This document shows, piece after piece, positions 45,568-55,866 of a stretch of 64,000 nt of DNA. The notes under the pieces are model-generated. The model saw nothing but the letters and a program-made list of their open reading frames with translations. It was not told the origin of the DNA and searched no databases. Position 1 is the stretch's first letter, and the number at the start of each line of letters is the position of its first letter. The stretch is from Meiothermus sp. (lineage in GTDB: Bacteria; Deinococcota; Deinococci; Deinococcales; Thermaceae): assembly GCF_026004075.1 (NCBI RefSeq), contig NZ_BPIK01000002.1, forward strand, positions 1 to 64,000, read 5' to 3'. The position numbers and the translations under genes were made by a program.

Positions 45568-46005
45568 TTACCCTCGGCCCCGCTGGATCACAGTTACCCG
45601 AACGTTGCGTACACCGAAACGAATGGCCGTGCTGCGGTCGGGTAGCCAGACGTCGAGCTGCTCGCGTTTGCGGGGGTGCATGGTATCCTCCACCACAAAA
45701 ACCCGGCCTTTGAACAGGTAGTTGAAGCGGCCCTTGCCCCTACCGCCTGGCGTGCCCAGATCCTCGAGTATCACTTTGGAGCCATAGGGCAGCTCGCGCA
45801 GCATGTCACGACTGACCGCAATGATGCCGATGCGGGTACGAGCACCGGTAGCAGTGATAAAGGGTGTGCTGTCGGTTTCTCGAACCGAAGAGGTGTAGGC
45901 TGTGGCTTTGAGGGTCATCACCCTGGGGGCTTGGGCCCAACTCAATCCAAACGCTACCAAGAGCAGGATTAAAGGCGTAATTCGGAGGTGCAATAACCAT
46001 CCCAT
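45568..46005 (-). CDS. Secreted 3D-domain protein
   Basis: This is a 145-residue exported protein. A signal peptide (hydrophobic stretch LILLLVAFGLSWAQA, cut near residue 26) precedes a 3D domain, named for its three aspartates: ATAYTSSVRETDSTPFITATG, then IGIIAVSRDML, and VEDTMHPRKREQLDVWLPD. The fold is that of the MltA/EXPB1 double-psi barrel and usually acts on or binds peptidoglycan. It has no LysM or G5 domain, unlike Firmicute relatives. It is apparently a single-gene unit. Confidence 0.85.
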   Translation of the reverse strand: MGWLLHLRITPLILLLVAFGLSWAQAPRVMTLKATAYTSSVRETDSTPFITATGARTRIGIIAVSRDMLRELPYGSKVILEDLGTPGGRGKGRFNYLFKGRVFVVEDTMHPRKREQLDVWLPDRSTAIRFGVRNVRVTVIQRGRG

Positions 46006-46328
46006 ACGCCTCTGAGGCTAGGGGGGTAGTTCTCAGGTTCTCTTAGAACAAGCGGTTACGTCTCTCATCTAGCTGGATCGTATGGCGCATATTCAGGCGG
46101 GCCTGTTTACTTTTTGCCGGGTCAATAAGGGACTTATTTGCATGCATATTTTATGAGTACAACCTAAAGCACCTCTTTACTTTTCTCATCCTTGCCATGA
46201 TGCCTACCTGGCGGGGTTCTTCTCACAAAATTCGGAATTGGTATCGTGTCCTACGAGCTTATTGAAATATCAATTAATCAGGCTCCATTACATAATGGGG
46301 CATGGCACGTAACGCCAGGATACAAAAA
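46006..46328. other. Gene-free stretch upstream of the 3D-domain gene
   Basis: These 323 bases between the 3D gene start and the fakA terminator hold no credible gene. Several short imperfect palindromes are visible, such as GCCTCTGAGGC at about 46007, GTTCTCTTAGAAC at about 46040, and GCTCCATTA/TAATGGGGC at 46282-46301. The right half is AT-rich. The 3D gene promoter should be here but no clear -35/-10 pair is convincing. Confidence 0.4.
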
Positions 46329-46354
46329 GCTGCCCGATGTTCAAATCGGGCAGC
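46329..46354 (-). terminator. Terminator of the asp23-fakA operon
   Basis: On the minus strand a 10-bp stem (GCTGCCCGAT with ATCGGGCAGC, 6-nt loop) is followed by TTTTTG, 21 bp after the fakA stop codon. Confidence 0.88.
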
Positions 46355-46375
46355 ATCCTTGTCTTGAGAACTGGA

Positions 46376-47974
46376 CTACTCCAGTACTGCAAGGTAGTCG
46401 TAGAGATCCGGCCCGCCCGGATGAATTTCTATACTCAGCTCGGGAAACGCCTGGGTGATTCGGTTCGTCAAGGCTTCCAGGGCTTCTTTGGTAACCGTAG
46501 CACCATGAAAAATGGTCAGAATCTCGCGCTCATTCTCGCGAGCAGCCAGGCTCACCAGATTAAACAAGGCCTCCTCGGGTGTATCGGCGGCCAAAGCCAG
46601 CTTATCGTCGCGCAATCCGATAGGCTGTCCCTCGGTCACACTGACCCCACCAATCTCCACGCTACGGCTGGCCCGTGTAACCTCTAGGGTAGCTGCGCGC
46701 ATAGAAGCCTCCTCCATTTCGGGCAGGAGTTCACTCGAGGGCAAGTCCGGTTGATAGAACACGCTGGCCGCCAGCCCCTGCCCCATGGTGCGGGTAGGTA
46801 TGACGTGTACAGTTTTCCCCTCAGCTAGGCTAGCAGCCTGCTGGGCCGCCATAATCACGTTGCTGTTGTTGGGCAGCACAATGACCTCAGGGTTGGGCAG
46901 GCTGCGAATAGCGTCTAGGATGTCCTGCACGCTGGGATTAGCGGTCTGGCCCCCGGCCACCACCCGGGCCCCAAATCCCCGGAAAGCCTTGACCAGGCCC
47001 CACCCATTGGCCACCACCACCAGACCGGTAGGCGGCGGCGCTTCGTCGGCAGCTCCAGCCATGGAGAGTATCTCGGTGTGCTGCTGGGACATGTCCTCGA
47101 CCTTGGTACGAATCATCCGACCATAGCGGGCCACGGTCGCCAGCAGGCCGTCGGGATCGTTGGTGTGGATATGGCCCTTGACATAACCCTCGGCCCCTAC
47201 CACCAGCAGCGAGTCACCAAAGGATGAAACCGCCTCGCGGATTTGCTCGATGGGTTCGGCCACCCCTTCCATCAGGAATTCAGTGCAGTAACCAAACTCT
47301 TCTTCCTCGAAAGCGGTCTGGGCGTAACGCTCAATTTTGGGTGGTTCGGGTAAAGGCAAGCCCTCGAGGTAGCCCTCGAGGCCCTCAATAAGGTGCAGCA
47401 AACCCACCCCACCAGCATCCACCACCCCGGCTTGCTTGAGCACCGGTAGCAGTTCGGGAGTGCGAAGGGAGGCTTCGCGGCCCCTTTGCAGTGCACCCTG
47501 CAACACCTCCTCGAGGCTGGCGGCACCCTTCTCTACCGCCTCGCGCGCGCCTTCGGCCACCCCACGTGACACCGTAAGGATGGTGCCCTCTACCGGCTTC
47601 ATCACCGCCTTATAGCCCATACGCGAGCCTTCCTCAAGAGCCTGGGCCAGTAGCTCTGGCGACACTGAAGCCGCCTCTTTGATACGCTCGGCGAAACCCT
47701 TAAGAATCTGGGAGGTGATCACCCCCGAGTTGCCCCGAGCACCCAGCAGCGAGCCGTAGCTGATAGCTCGAGCCACCTCACCCATTTTGGAGGTATCGGC
47801 CAGGTCAAGTTCCCGCCGCACCGACTGAAGCGTGAGGTGCATGTTGGTACCGGTATCGCCGTCGGGCACCGGGTAGACGTTGAGCGCATTAACTTCTTCT
47901 ACATAAACCGCAAACCAATCGGTCGCGTAGCGAAAGGCCTCGGCCAGTTTGGCAGGGGGAAGTTTATTGGTCAT
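46376..47974 (-). CDS. fakA: DAK2-domain fatty-acid kinase subunit A
   Basis: This is a 532-residue FakA/YloV-type protein. The N-terminal DAK2 ATP-binding domain (about 10-200) shows NVYPVPDGDTGTNMHLTL, with the Asp residues that bind Mg-ATP, and GARGNSGVITSQILKGF. A middle domain and the C-terminal DegV-like region (VVVANGWGLVKAF, VLPNNSNVIMAAQQA) follow. FakA phosphorylates exogenous fatty acids bound to FakB for phospholipid synthesis. GGAGGTG lies before the ATG. It follows the Asp23 gene by 29 bp, a conserved pairing in Firmicutes and Deinococcota. No fakB is nearby. Confidence 0.88.
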   Translation of the reverse strand: MTNKLPPAKLAEAFRYATDWFAVYVEEVNALNVYPVPDGDTGTNMHLTLQSVRRELDLADTSKMGEVARAISYGSLLGARGNSGVITSQILKGFAERIKEAASVSPELLAQALEEGSRMGYKAVMKPVEGTILTVSRGVAEGAREAVEKGAASLEEVLQGALQRGREASLRTPELLPVLKQAGVVDAGGVGLLHLIEGLEGYLEGLPLPEPPKIERYAQTAFEEEEFGYCTEFLMEGVAEPIEQIREAVSSFGDSLLVVGAEGYVKGHIHTNDPDGLLATVARYGRMIRTKVEDMSQQHTEILSMAGAADEAPPPTGLVVVANGWGLVKAFRGFGARVVAGGQTANPSVQDILDAIRSLPNPEVIVLPNNSNVIMAAQQAASLAEGKTVHVIPTRTMGQGLAASVFYQPDLPSSELLPEMEEASMRAATLEVTRASRSVEIGGVSVTEGQPIGLRDDKLALAADTPEEALFNLVSLAARENEREILTIFHGATVTKEALEALTNRITQAFPELSIEIHPGGPDLYDYLAVLE

Positions 47975-48003
47975 GGCGCACCTCCAGCGGCCCTCTGGCT
48001 GGC

Positions 48004-48345
48004 CTAGCCACGGCTCACCCCTACCACATGGACGCGCACAGTAGAAAGCTCGGCCCCGGCCAGGCTCTTGGCCGCCCAGCGTACCCGCTCTCCGATGCTA
48101 TCTACCACAGTAGGTATACGGGCCCCAAAGGCAACTATTACGTACAGGTCGGCCTGATACTTCCCGCTGGCCGCCGGGTCGGGCTTAACCACCACGCCTT
48201 CACTGGCCTCGCTACGGCCCAAAACACGGCTAATGGACTCACGGATTCCTGCAGGGCTCATGCCCAGCACACCTGGCACTTCATGTGCAGCCAGGCCTAA
48301 AATAGCAGCCAACGCACTTTCTGTTACAGTGATGTTTCCTTTCAA
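48004..48345 (-). CDS. Asp23/Gls24-family protein (YloU-like)
   Basis: This is a 113-residue Asp23-family protein of unknown exact role, commonly next to FakA. Its core is VTESALAAILGLAAHEVPGVLG, then VVVKPD, YVIVAFGARIPTVVDSIGERV and VRVHVVGVS. The start is a TTG at 48345: GGAGG lies 6 nt upstream and the family pattern begins at KGNITV. An in-frame ATG at 48414 would add 23 unrelated residues. Some members bind the membrane or cell-wall stress systems. It is the first gene of the asp23-fakA unit. Confidence 0.85.
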   Translation of the reverse strand: MKGNITVTESALAAILGLAAHEVPGVLGMSPAGIRESISRVLGRSEASEGVVVKPDPAASGKYQADLYVIVAFGARIPTVVDSIGERVRWAAKSLAGAELSTVRVHVVGVSRG

Positions 48346-48433
48346 AACCTGCCTCCAGATTTGCTCAGTCTTGCAGTCAACCCTTCCGATAGCTTTGGAG
48401 CTTGAGGGGGTCAACTTGGTTTCCTATGGGGCA

Positions 48434-48462
48434 ACTATAACTTACCCAAACCCAGTTTCCAA
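48434..48462 (-). promoter_or_regulatory. Promoter of the asp23-fakA operon
   Basis: On the minus strand TTGGAA (48457-48462) and TATAGT (48434-48439) are separated by 17 bp. Transcription would begin about 80 bases before the TTG start of the Asp23 gene. Confidence 0.5.
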
Positions 48463-48499
48463 GTTACAGCCATGCAACCCAGAAACCGTCTGGGCAAAA

Positions 48500-49174
48500 T
48501 TATCGCCCATTGCCGGTTTCGATAATGGTAGCTTCCAATCGGCCAAAGTCGCGTCCGAAAACGAAGCGAACAGGGGTGCGCCGGGCGTCCTGGCGGTACC
48601 AGACTTCTATCAGAACGTCATCCCGAGCAAACCGGTAGCCCACCAAGCCATTGTTGGTTGGCAAGACCTCGAGGCGCCCCTGGGCCGGTTTGGGATAGTC
48701 TACAGCGTAAATCTGGCGGGTATCGGGACGCCAGCGCAGGTAGTAAATGAGCGCGAGCTGATCCAGTATCTGGTCGTTTGCACTACTCCAGCTCGTCTGC
48801 CTGCCGTCGGGGTGTATCACCCGGGCCCACGAACCGCTGTTTTCCTGTCGTTCATACTCCAGCCGGGTAGTGCCCTTGAACGGTTCGGTCAGGTTTTGCC
48901 AGAAGCGGTCGGTAATAAAGTCGAAGCCCACCTGGCTTTCGGACTCGAGCCCGTATCCCAGGGTTTTGGCTAGCCCGGTGGGCTCCAGCCTAAGCCGAAA
49001 GCGCCATCCACCCTCCACCGGGTCGGCGCTAAGGTAAACCTTGCCTACACCAATACCTTGCCAGGTCAGGTTGTAGCCCAGCCGCTCACCGGGCGGCCAA
49101 GGCACACCCTGGGCCTGAGCCAGCACACCAGCGCCCAGCAAAGCGCCAACAAGCCCCCATCCCGCCCAGAGCAT
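48500..49174 (-). CDS. DUF3108 exported protein
   Basis: This is a 224-residue secreted or periplasmic protein. The ATG at 49174 follows GAGGTGAAGC and gives a signal peptide (hydrophobic [18 protein letters not shown], cut near residue 20). The mature part is a beta-rich barrel starting [19 protein letters not shown], with the [12 protein letters not shown] block typical of DUF3108. Function is unknown; a role in the cell envelope is likely from export. It is divergent from wecB. Confidence 0.75.
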   Translation of the reverse strand: MLWAGWGLVGALLGAGVLAQAQGVPWPPGERLGYNLTWQGIGVGKVYLSADPVEGGWRFRLRLEPTGLAKTLGYGLESESQVGFDFITDRFWQNLTEPFKGTTRLEYERQENSGSWARVIHPDGRQTSWSSANDQILDQLALIYYLRWRPDTRQIYAVDYPKPAQGRLEVLPTNNGLVGYRFARDDVLIEVWYRQDARRTPVRFVFGRDFGRLEATIIETGNGR

Positions 49175-49316
49175 ATGCTTCACCTCTTCAGCGTACTGCA
49201 TCTACCAAGCACCCCTTCGATCGAAGGGCTTCGGCACAGCTGCAACGCCCTCGAGCTGTACAATAGTTCGACAGGATGAAGACCTCGCATTTATCCCTCA
49301 ATTGCCCGGAGACCCT

Positions 49317-50453
49317 ATGGACAAGCGTGTAGTACTGGCCTTTGGAACCCGCCCTGAGGCCATCAAGATGGCCCCGGTCATCTTTGCTATGCGCAAGCGG
49401 GTAGGCATCGAGACCGTGGTGCTGTCCACCGGGCAACACCGCACACAGCTCGAGGACGCTCTGCGGGTGTTTGGTATCGAGCCCGATGCCGATCTCCAGG
49501 TGATGACCGACCGCCAAACCCTCCCCGACCTCATGGGGCGTATCGTACCGGCTGCGGCAGCCAAGCTCAGAGAGCTTCGCGCCGATTATGTAGTGGTGCA
49601 CGGCGATACCCTGACCACCTTTGCCGTAACCCTGGCCGCTTTTTTTGAGCAGATTCCGGTAGCACACGTCGAGGCCGGACTGAGAAGTTTCAACATGCTC
49701 GAGCCCTTTCCCGAAGAAGCCAACCGCCGCCTGACCGATGTGCTCACCGACCTGGATCTGCCCCCTACCCATACCTCTAAAGAAAACCTGCTGCGCGAGG
49801 GCAAGCCGGCCCAGAACATCGTCGTAACGGGCCAGACCGAGGTAGACGCAGTGCTCTATGCCAGCGAGCGCGGTACCCCCCCTCCCCTACCCGAGGGCAA
49901 GCGCATCGTGACCGTAACCATGCACCGCCGGGAAAATCTCCCCTTCATGCATGAGCTGGCTGCGGCCCTGGCTCGAGTAGCCCGAGCCCACCCCGAGTGT
50001 CATTTTGTGTATCCGGTACACCTTAACCCGGCGGTACGGGAAGCCGTGGTGCCGGCGCTGGAGCAGGTACCCAACTTTACGCTGCTCGAGCCCCTGGAGT
50101 TCGGGGCCATGGCTGGCCTGATGAAGCGCTCAACCCTGCTGGTCACCGACTCCGGCGGGGTTCAGGAGAGCGGGGCTACCCTGGGCGTCCCAGTGGTGGT
50201 GCTACGCAACGTAACCGAGCGACCCGAGGGGCTCGAGGTAGGGGCCTTGAAGCTGGCCGGAACCAATCCAGAGCAAGTGTTCGTCACCATCGACAAGCTG
50301 CTTTCAGACGAGACCACCCTGCAGGCTATGCGCCACCGTCCCAATCCCTATGGCGATGGCAAGGCGGGTGAACGCTGTGCCCAGGGCGTAGCCTGGCGAC
50401 TGGGTCTGGCGGAGCGCCCAGCCGACTGGGAAGGCTACGCAGTAGCCCGATGA
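49317..50453 (+). CDS. wecB: UDP-N-acetylglucosamine 2-epimerase
   Basis: This is a 378-residue GT-B-like non-hydrolysing epimerase that interconverts UDP-GlcNAc and UDP-ManNAc for cell-surface polysaccharides. Family marks are [13 protein letters not shown] at the start, [22 protein letters not shown] and [20 protein letters not shown] with RPEGLEVG. The ATG at 49317 follows CGGAG; an upstream in-frame ATG at 49302 is less likely. The cyclophilin gene starts 4 bp before its end. Confidence 0.93.
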   Translation: MDKRVVLAFGTRPEAIKMAPVIFAMRKRVGIETVVLSTGQHRTQLEDALRVFGIEPDADLQVMTDRQTLPDLMGRIVPAAAAKLRELRADYVVVHGDTLTTFAVTLAAFFEQIPVAHVEAGLRSFNMLEPFPEEANRRLTDVLTDLDLPPTHTSKENLLREGKPAQNIVVTGQTEVDAVLYASERGTPPPLPEGKRIVTVTMHRRENLPFMHELAAALARVARAHPECHFVYPVHLNPAVREAVVPALEQVPNFTLLEPLEFGAMAGLMKRSTLLVTDSGGVQESGATLGVPVVVLRNVTERPEGLEVGALKLAGTNPEQVFVTIDKLLSDETTLQAMRHRPNPYGDGKAGERCAQGVAWRLGLAERPADWEGYAVAR

Positions 50454-51013
50454 GCAATAAGCAGGCTTTTATGGACATTAACCCAAAGGTACGAATTCAG
50501 ACCGAGCTGGGCCAGATAATCCTCGAGCTGTTTCCCCAGCAAGCCCCCCGCACGGTAGCCAACTTCCTGCGGTATGTGGATGAAGATCGCTACCAGGGCG
50601 CAACCTTTTACCGCACCGTGCGTCTGGATAACCAGGCCCAGAGCCCCATCAAGATCGAGGTAATTCAAGGTGGGCTGGGCATGGGCGAGCACCCAGCCAA
50701 GCTGCCGCCCATCTTGCTGGAGACCACCACCCAGACCGGCCTCCGGCATCGGAACGGTACGGTCTCGATGGCCCGCCTCGAACCAGACTCGGCCCAGTCC
50801 GAGTTTTTCATCTGTATCGGTGACCAGCCCGAGCTCGACCATGGTGGACGACGTAACCCCGATGGACAGGGTTTTGCCGCTTTTGGCCTGGTAGTAAAGG
50901 GTATGGAGGTTGTCCGGAGTATCCACCAGCGGCCTTCGGGGGGCAATACCCCACCCGTAGAGGGGCAGTGGTTGCTAGAGCCAGTTCACATTCTTGCAAT
51001 CGATTACGTATAA
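50450..51013 (+). CDS. Cyclophilin-type peptidyl-prolyl isomerase
   Basis: This is a 187-residue cytoplasmic cyclophilin; no signal peptide is seen. Catalytic-site blocks are AGTFYRTV-like [32 protein letters not shown] and [14 protein letters not shown]. It would accelerate proline isomerisation in folding. The usual Arg after FYR is kept. It overlaps wecB by 4 bp and the next hydrolase by 1 bp, so all three are probably one operon; no functional link between them is evident. Confidence 0.88.
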   Translation: MSNKQAFMDINPKVRIQTELGQIILELFPQQAPRTVANFLRYVDEDRYQGATFYRTVRLDNQAQSPIKIEVIQGGLGMGEHPAKLPPILLETTTQTGLRHRNGTVSMARLEPDSAQSEFFICIGDQPELDHGGRRNPDGQGFAAFGLVVKGMEVVRSIHQRPSGGNTPPVEGQWLLEPVHILAIDYV

Positions 51014-51867
51014 TGCAGTCGCATTTGGTTGACAAGGTTATGCTTATAGACGAAGGATTCTACCCAGGGTTCACCTTAGGCTTGTATTACCAACGGTGGA
51101 GGCCCGCTAAGCCCAAAGCGGTTGTGATGGTAGTCCATGGGTTTGGCGAGCATGGTGGGCGCTATGCACACGTAGCAGAGCATCTGGCCGCGCACGGCTA
51201 CTGTGTGTACATCCCCGATCTACGGGGACATGGCCGCTCACCCGAACAGCGTGGACACATCCAAGCGTGGAGCGAGTACTGGTACGACCTGACCCTCCTC
51301 CGCAACTTTGTGGAATCCAGCGAAGGCCCGATACCGCAGTTCGTCTACGGCCACAGTCTGGGTAGTCTGGTGGTGCTGGACTTTCTGGTAAAGCAGCCGC
51401 CCGGGCTGCAAGGTGCTATCTTGAGCGGTGTGCTGCTCGCGCCTGGCAAAGTGGCCAACCCCCTCCTAGTAGCCACCGCCCGCCTGCTCTCCAGGTACCA
51501 GCCTACCCTTTCGCTCAGGCTGGGGCTGAACGCCCGCGCTCTTTCACGCGACCCAGCCGTGGTCGAAGCCTATCGCAAAGACCCTTTGGTGCACAATCGG
51601 GCCAGTGTTCGCTGGGGCAACGAGGTGCTAAATGCCATTGCAGTGGTCAAGGCCCAGGCTAAAAAAATCATTGATCCTCTGCTCATCCTGCACGGCGAGG
51701 CCGATACTATCAACCGCGTGGAGGGTGCACACTGGCTATTCCGGGAGGTATCCTCCACCGACAAGGAGCTTCGTATTTACCCTGGAGGCTACCACGAGCC
51801 CCACAACGACCTGCAAAAAGCACAGGTATTGCACGACATCACCGACTGGCTTGAACGGCACCTGTAG
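51013..51867 (+). CDS. Alpha/beta hydrolase, monoacylglycerol lipase type
   Basis: This is a 284-residue alpha/beta hydrolase. VVHGFGEHGGRYAHVAEHLA is the HGxGEHxxRY block of monoacylglycerol lipases, GHSLGS the nucleophile elbow, HGEADTIN the Asp site, and GGYHEPHND the His. It probably hydrolyses monoacylglycerols or lysophospholipids. The ATG at 51013 overlaps the cyclophilin stop (TAATG), and ATG 51040 has AAGG upstream; a TATAAT at 51009-51014 may also give it its own promoter. Confidence 0.85.
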   Translation: MQSHLVDKVMLIDEGFYPGFTLGLYYQRWRPAKPKAVVMVVHGFGEHGGRYAHVAEHLAAHGYCVYIPDLRGHGRSPEQRGHIQAWSEYWYDLTLLRNFVESSEGPIPQFVYGHSLGSLVVLDFLVKQPPGLQGAILSGVLLAPGKVANPLLVATARLLSRYQPTLSLRLGLNARALSRDPAVVEAYRKDPLVHNRASVRWGNEVLNAIAVVKAQAKKIIDPLLILHGEADTINRVEGAHWLFREVSSTDKELRIYPGGYHEPHNDLQKAQVLHDITDWLERHL

Positions 51868-51974
51868 GGCAATTTTCAAAAATAGCCTTAGAACTGACGA
51901 TATCCTTCAGGACTTACGCTCGCACCCTCACTGTTTGGCAAGCATCGTGGGTTGGTAATGCTTCGGTAACGGAG

Positions 51975-51999
51975 GCCCTCCACGGTGATTCTGGAGGGC
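51975..51999 (+). promoter_or_regulatory. Hairpin covering the Ca2+-ATPase ribosome binding site
   Basis: GCCCTCCA (51975-51982) pairs perfectly with TGGAGGGC (51992-51999); the second arm is the Shine-Dalgarno sequence of the gene at 52004 (GGAGGG, spacing 6 to the ATG). Hiding it would limit translation. A second GGAGG lies just upstream at 51971-51975. A thermal or ligand-dependent switch is possible but untested. Confidence 0.4.
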
Positions 52000-52003
52000 T
52001 ACT

Positions 52004-54493
52004 ATGCGCGTTCAATCATCGTTTTCCGGTTTGAGCGAGTCCGAGGCTCGAGCGCGTCTGGCCCGCATCGGCCCCAACGCCCTGCCCGAAAAGCCTCCCG
52101 AGCCGCTGTGGCGCCGGTTTTTGCATCAGTTCAAAAGCCCGCTCATCTACATCTTGCTGTTTGCCCTGGTGGTGGATTTTGCGGTGTGGTGGCTCGAGGG
52201 TCGGCATGGCTGGCCCTTGGAGTCCCTGGTAATTGGCCTGATTCTGCTGCTCAATGCCGGGCTGGGCACCTGGCAGGAGCGCAAGTCGGAAGCGGCCCTG
52301 AACAAGCTCAAGCGGCTGTCCAGCCCCCTGGTCTGGGTCGAGCGCGATGGGGTCTGGGTGCAGCGCCCCAGCCGCGAGCTGGTGCCCGGCGATCTGGTGC
52401 GCCTCGAGGCCGGCGACCGGGTACCCGCCGACGTGGAGGTAAAGGAGGGCAGCCCGCTGGTAGACGAGTCGGTTCTGACCGGCGAGAGCCTCCCGGTGGA
52501 GAAAGAAGCAGGCCAGGAGTTGTTTAGTGGAACCCTGCTGGTGCGGGGCAAGGCCTTTGCCGAGGTACGGCGCACCGGCCCGCAGAGCGCCCTGGGCCGG
52601 CTGGCCGTCCTGCTGGGCGAGATCAAGGCCGAACCCACCCCGCTCGAGCACGACCTGCACCACTTCGGCAACCAGGTGGCCCGGTGGGTGCTGGTTCTGG
52701 CCGGGTTGCTGGTGCTCCTGGGTCTGTTCACCGAGGGGGTGGGGCGGCTCCCACAGGTCTTTCTGTTTGCGGTGGCCCTGGCAGTGGCCGCCGTGCCCGA
52801 GGGGCTTCCGGCCGTGCTCACCCTCACCCTTTCGCTGGGGGTGGAGCGCATGGCCGGGCGCAAGGCGGTGGTGCGCAAACTCTCGGCGGTGGAGGCCCTG
52901 GGCTCGGTTACGGTCATCGCCACCGACAAAACCGGCACCCTGACCGAAAACCGCATGGAAGTGCGGGCCCTGGACAGCCCCGACCCGGCCCTGGCCCAAG
53001 TAGCCCTGGCCCTGGCCAACGACGCCGACCACGGCATCGGCGACCCGATGGATCTGGCCTTGCTGGACTATGTCAGGCAACAAGGGTTGGATGTGGAGGC
53101 CCTGCGGCAAAGCCGCCCCCGCCACTCCGAGCGGGCCTTCGAGAGCAGCCACAAGTTCCAGCGGGTCACGGTGCAGACCGAGGAAGGCCTGGCAAGCTAC
53201 CTCAAGGGCGCCCCCGAAGTGCTCCTGGGCCGCTCCAACCTCGCTGCCGAGGAGCGGCAAACCTGGCTCGAGAAAGCCCTGGCCTACGCCGCCGAGGGCT
53301 ACCGGGTGCTGGGGGCGGCCTGGGGCAGCGGCGAAACCGAGGAGGGCTTGCAGTTTTTGGGCCTGGTGCTGTTCTGGGACCCGCCCCGGCCCGAGGTGCC
53401 CGAGGCCATCCGCAAGGCTCAGGAAGCCGGCATCCGGGTCTTGATGGTTACTGGCGACCATCCAGCCACCGCGCTGGCCATCGCCCATCAGATTGGCATT
53501 CCGGGCGAGCGGGTCATCACCGGCAACGACCTGGAAAAGTTCAGCCCGCAGGCGTTGCTCAAGGCCATCCGCGAGGTGAATGTATTTGCCCGGGTCTCCC
53601 CCGAGCACAAACTGCGGTTGGTGGAGCTGCTCCAGTCCAGCGGCGAGGTGGTGGCCATGACCGGCGACGGCGTGAACGACGCCCCGGCCCTCAAGCGCGC
53701 CGATGTGGGCGTGGCCATGGGGCAGCGCGGCTCGGACGTGAGCCGCGAGGTGGCCGACCTGGTGCTCTTGGATGACAACTTCGCCACCATCGTGGCGGCT
53801 GTAGAAGAGGGCCGCAGCATCTACGAGAACATCCAGAAATTTATCCGCTTCCTCTTCTCCACCAACCTTTCCGAGGTGCTGGTGGTGTCCATTGGAGCCC
53901 TGGCCGCCGCACTTCTAAACCTGCGCGATGCTACGGGAGCCCTATTGCTCCCCCTTACCGCCGCGCAAATTCTGTGGATCAACCTGATCACCGACGGCCT
54001 TCCGGCCCTGGCCCTGACCCTCGACAAAAACCCCGGCGTCATGCAGTATCCGCCGCGGCCTCCCAAAGCCCCTTTGCTGGATCAAAAGTCCCTGCGCTTT
54101 GTGCTGGTAAGCGGCGGCATCAAAGCGCTGTGCGCGTTGGCGCTTCTGGGCATCCTGCCGCGTTTAGGGTATAGCCTCGAGGCCACCCGCAGCGTGGCCT
54201 TCCACTTCATGGCCATCGGGCAGCTCTTTTTCGCCTACCCCGCCCGCCACACCCACCTCTTCCCCCTGCCCAACCGCTGGCTTCATGGCGCGGTGCTGCT
54301 GGGGATGGCCGTGCAGTTTGGGGTGGGTATGCTGCCCGCCAGCATGCTGGCGCTGAACCTGGTGCCGCTGCCCCTGCTTTTGTGGGGGGTACTGCTGGGC
54401 ACGGCCCTGCTGGCCTGGGGGCTGGCCGAGCTGACCAACCGGGTTTTCTGGCGCAACAACCACCCCACCCATCACGGGGTTGCCTCGAGCTAA
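52004..54493 (+). CDS. P-type Ca2+-transporting ATPase (SERCA-like)
   Basis: This is an 829-residue P2-type ATPase. The order is TGES ([12 protein letters not shown]), transmembrane helix 4 with [13 protein letters not shown], phosphorylation site DKTGTLT (Asp308), [15 protein letters not shown], then six C-terminal helices. SERCA calcium-site positions are kept: Glu in PEGLP, Asn and Glu in FSTNLSEVL (helix 5), and Asn/Thr/Asp in [12 protein letters not shown] (helix 6). It should pump Ca2+ out of the cytoplasm with ATP. A GGAGGG ribosome binding site lies inside a hairpin. The CAX antiporter at 12799 is a second calcium exporter. Confidence 0.9.
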   Translation: MRVQSSFSGLSESEARARLARIGPNALPEKPPEPLWRRFLHQFKSPLIYILLFALVVDFAVWWLEGRHGWPLESLVIGLILLLNAGLGTWQERKSEAALNKLKRLSSPLVWVERDGVWVQRPSRELVPGDLVRLEAGDRVPADVEVKEGSPLVDESVLTGESLPVEKEAGQELFSGTLLVRGKAFAEVRRTGPQSALGRLAVLLGEIKAEPTPLEHDLHHFGNQVARWVLVLAGLLVLLGLFTEGVGRLPQVFLFAVALAVAAVPEGLPAVLTLTLSLGVERMAGRKAVVRKLSAVEALGSVTVIATDKTGTLTENRMEVRALDSPDPALAQVALALANDADHGIGDPMDLALLDYVRQQGLDVEALRQSRPRHSERAFESSHKFQRVTVQTEEGLASYLKGAPEVLLGRSNLAAEERQTWLEKALAYAAEGYRVLGAAWGSGETEEGLQFLGLVLFWDPPRPEVPEAIRKAQEAGIRVLMVTGDHPATALAIAHQIGIPGERVITGNDLEKFSPQALLKAIREVNVFARVSPEHKLRLVELLQSSGEVVAMTGDGVNDAPALKRADVGVAMGQRGSDVSREVADLVLLDDNFATIVAAVEEGRSIYENIQKFIRFLFSTNLSEVLVVSIGALAAALLNLRDATGALLLPLTAAQILWINLITDGLPALALTLDKNPGVMQYPPRPPKAPLLDQKSLRFVLVSGGIKALCALALLGILPRLGYSLEATRSVAFHFMAIGQLFFAYPARHTHLFPLPNRWLHGAVLLGMAVQFGVGMLPASMLALNLVPLPLLLWGVLLGTALLAWGLAELTNRVFWRNNHPTHHGVASS

Positions 54494-54596
54494 CTCGAGC
54501 TTTGTGCGTTCACGCACGCAGCCAGCGCCTCAAAAGGGTTGCCTTCGACAGGCAGCGCTGTAGCTCTCGAGCTGTAAGTTGAGCAAGCTGGGGTTG

Positions 54597-55805
54597 CTAA
54601 CGACGTTCGACCGTCAGGGCTTTGCGCTGGGCTTCTTCCAGGGCCTGACGGGGGTTGGCGTTGCCCTTCAAAACGCGCTCGAGGGCCTCTTCCAGAAAGC
54701 CGTACCACAGGGTTACCTCGGGGTCTTGCGTCCAGACCGCGGCCTGCTCGAGGCCCCCCAGCACCACCCGGCGGCGGGGGTCTTCGCGGTAGAAATCCTC
54801 CAGCAAAGGCTGGGCCGAACGGCGCAGGGGCAGGCAGTAGGTGGCCTGAACCCAGGCTGCCTGCACAGCCGGCTCCATCCAGTAGCGCCACAGCGCCACC
54901 GCCCCGCGGGCCTGGGCCTCGCTGGCCCCGCGCAGCACCATCAGGTTGCCCCCGGCCAGCGGCAGCCTGCCCTCGGGGGTGCGGGGCAGCGGGGCCACCC
55001 CCAGCCGGAAAGGAATGGGGGTGCGCTTTTCCAGGGTGGGCCAGACGGTGATGGGGGCCACCCCCATAAACACCTTGGTGCGGACAAAATCCACCATGGC
55101 AAAGGGGGCCTCGGCGATGTTGCGGCTCACCGCGTACCCCGAGCGCACCAGGTTCTGCAGGTACTCGAGGCTCTGCACCACCTTGGCATCGGTAAAGTTG
55201 GGCCGGCCCTCGCGCACTAGTTGCCCGCCCCGGCTCATCACCACCGCATTAAAGCTGTAAACGTCGCTCACTACGATAAAACCCTTGGCCGAGCGGGTGG
55301 TGAGCGTCTGGGCCGCCGCGGCCAGGGCCTCCCAGCTTTGGGGGGGGGTAAGGCGGCGGCTGGCCAGTTGGTCGGCGTTGAAGAAGAGCACCGGCAGGTG
55401 CAGCTCCACCGGCAGGGCATAGGTTCGGCCCCGCCAGCGCCCGGCCTCGAGCAGACCCGGATAGAAGTCACCCGGCAGGGCCCCGAGGTACTCGTCCAGC
55501 GGCAAGGCCAGGTTTTCCTGTACCGCCCGGCTCACGAACGAAACCTCGCCGTAGTACAGCGGGGGCGCGTTGCCGGCCCGGATGGCCGCGGTGAGTTTGA
55601 TCCCCCCTTCGCGTAGGTCGCCCACATACTGCGGCAGCACGCGGTAGTCGCGCTGGCGGCTGTTGAAGTCGGCCACAATTTTTTCCAGCGCCTCCCGCGC
55701 GGGGGGCTCGAGGGTGTGCCAGAAGGCAATATCTACGGGTCGTTGGGCATGTGCAGCGCCCCCCAACACCATCATCAAGAGAAAAGCTCGGAACACAGCA
55801 TTCAC
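54597..55805 (-). CDS. Extracellular sugar-type substrate-binding protein
   Basis: This is a 402-residue ABC-transporter binding protein of the family that includes UgpB and maltose-binding proteins. A signal peptide (FLLMMVLGGAAHAQ, cut near residue 21) precedes DIAFWHTLEPPAREALEKIV, close to the UgpB opening, and PVELHLPVLFFNADQL. No permease or ATPase genes adjoin it, so it is an orphan that probably works with a transporter elsewhere. Glycerol-3-phosphate or oligosaccharides are possible ligands. Confidence 0.82.
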   Translation of the reverse strand: MNAVFRAFLLMMVLGGAAHAQRPVDIAFWHTLEPPAREALEKIVADFNSRQRDYRVLPQYVGDLREGGIKLTAAIRAGNAPPLYYGEVSFVSRAVQENLALPLDEYLGALPGDFYPGLLEAGRWRGRTYALPVELHLPVLFFNADQLASRRLTPPQSWEALAAAAQTLTTRSAKGFIVVSDVYSFNAVVMSRGGQLVREGRPNFTDAKVVQSLEYLQNLVRSGYAVSRNIAEAPFAMVDFVRTKVFMGVAPITVWPTLEKRTPIPFRLGVAPLPRTPEGRLPLAGGNLMVLRGASEAQARGAVALWRYWMEPAVQAAWVQATYCLPLRRSAQPLLEDFYREDPRRRVVLGGLEQAAVWTQDPEVTLWYGFLEEALERVLKGNANPRQALEEAQRKALTVERR

Positions 55806-55866
55806 GGGCCAAGTTTAGGGTATCTTCCTGAACAATCGCTGAAGTTCAGCGTAACTTTTGCACCAA

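Noticed and set aside
46246-46458. 70-codon plus-strand frame over the fakA terminator
   Set aside because: It spans the terminator hairpin and the antisense of fakA, with no ribosome binding site.
52016-53608. 530-codon minus-strand frame opposite the Ca2+-ATPase
   Set aside because: Its composition is that of a GC-driven shadow and the plus strand carries all P-type ATPase motifs.
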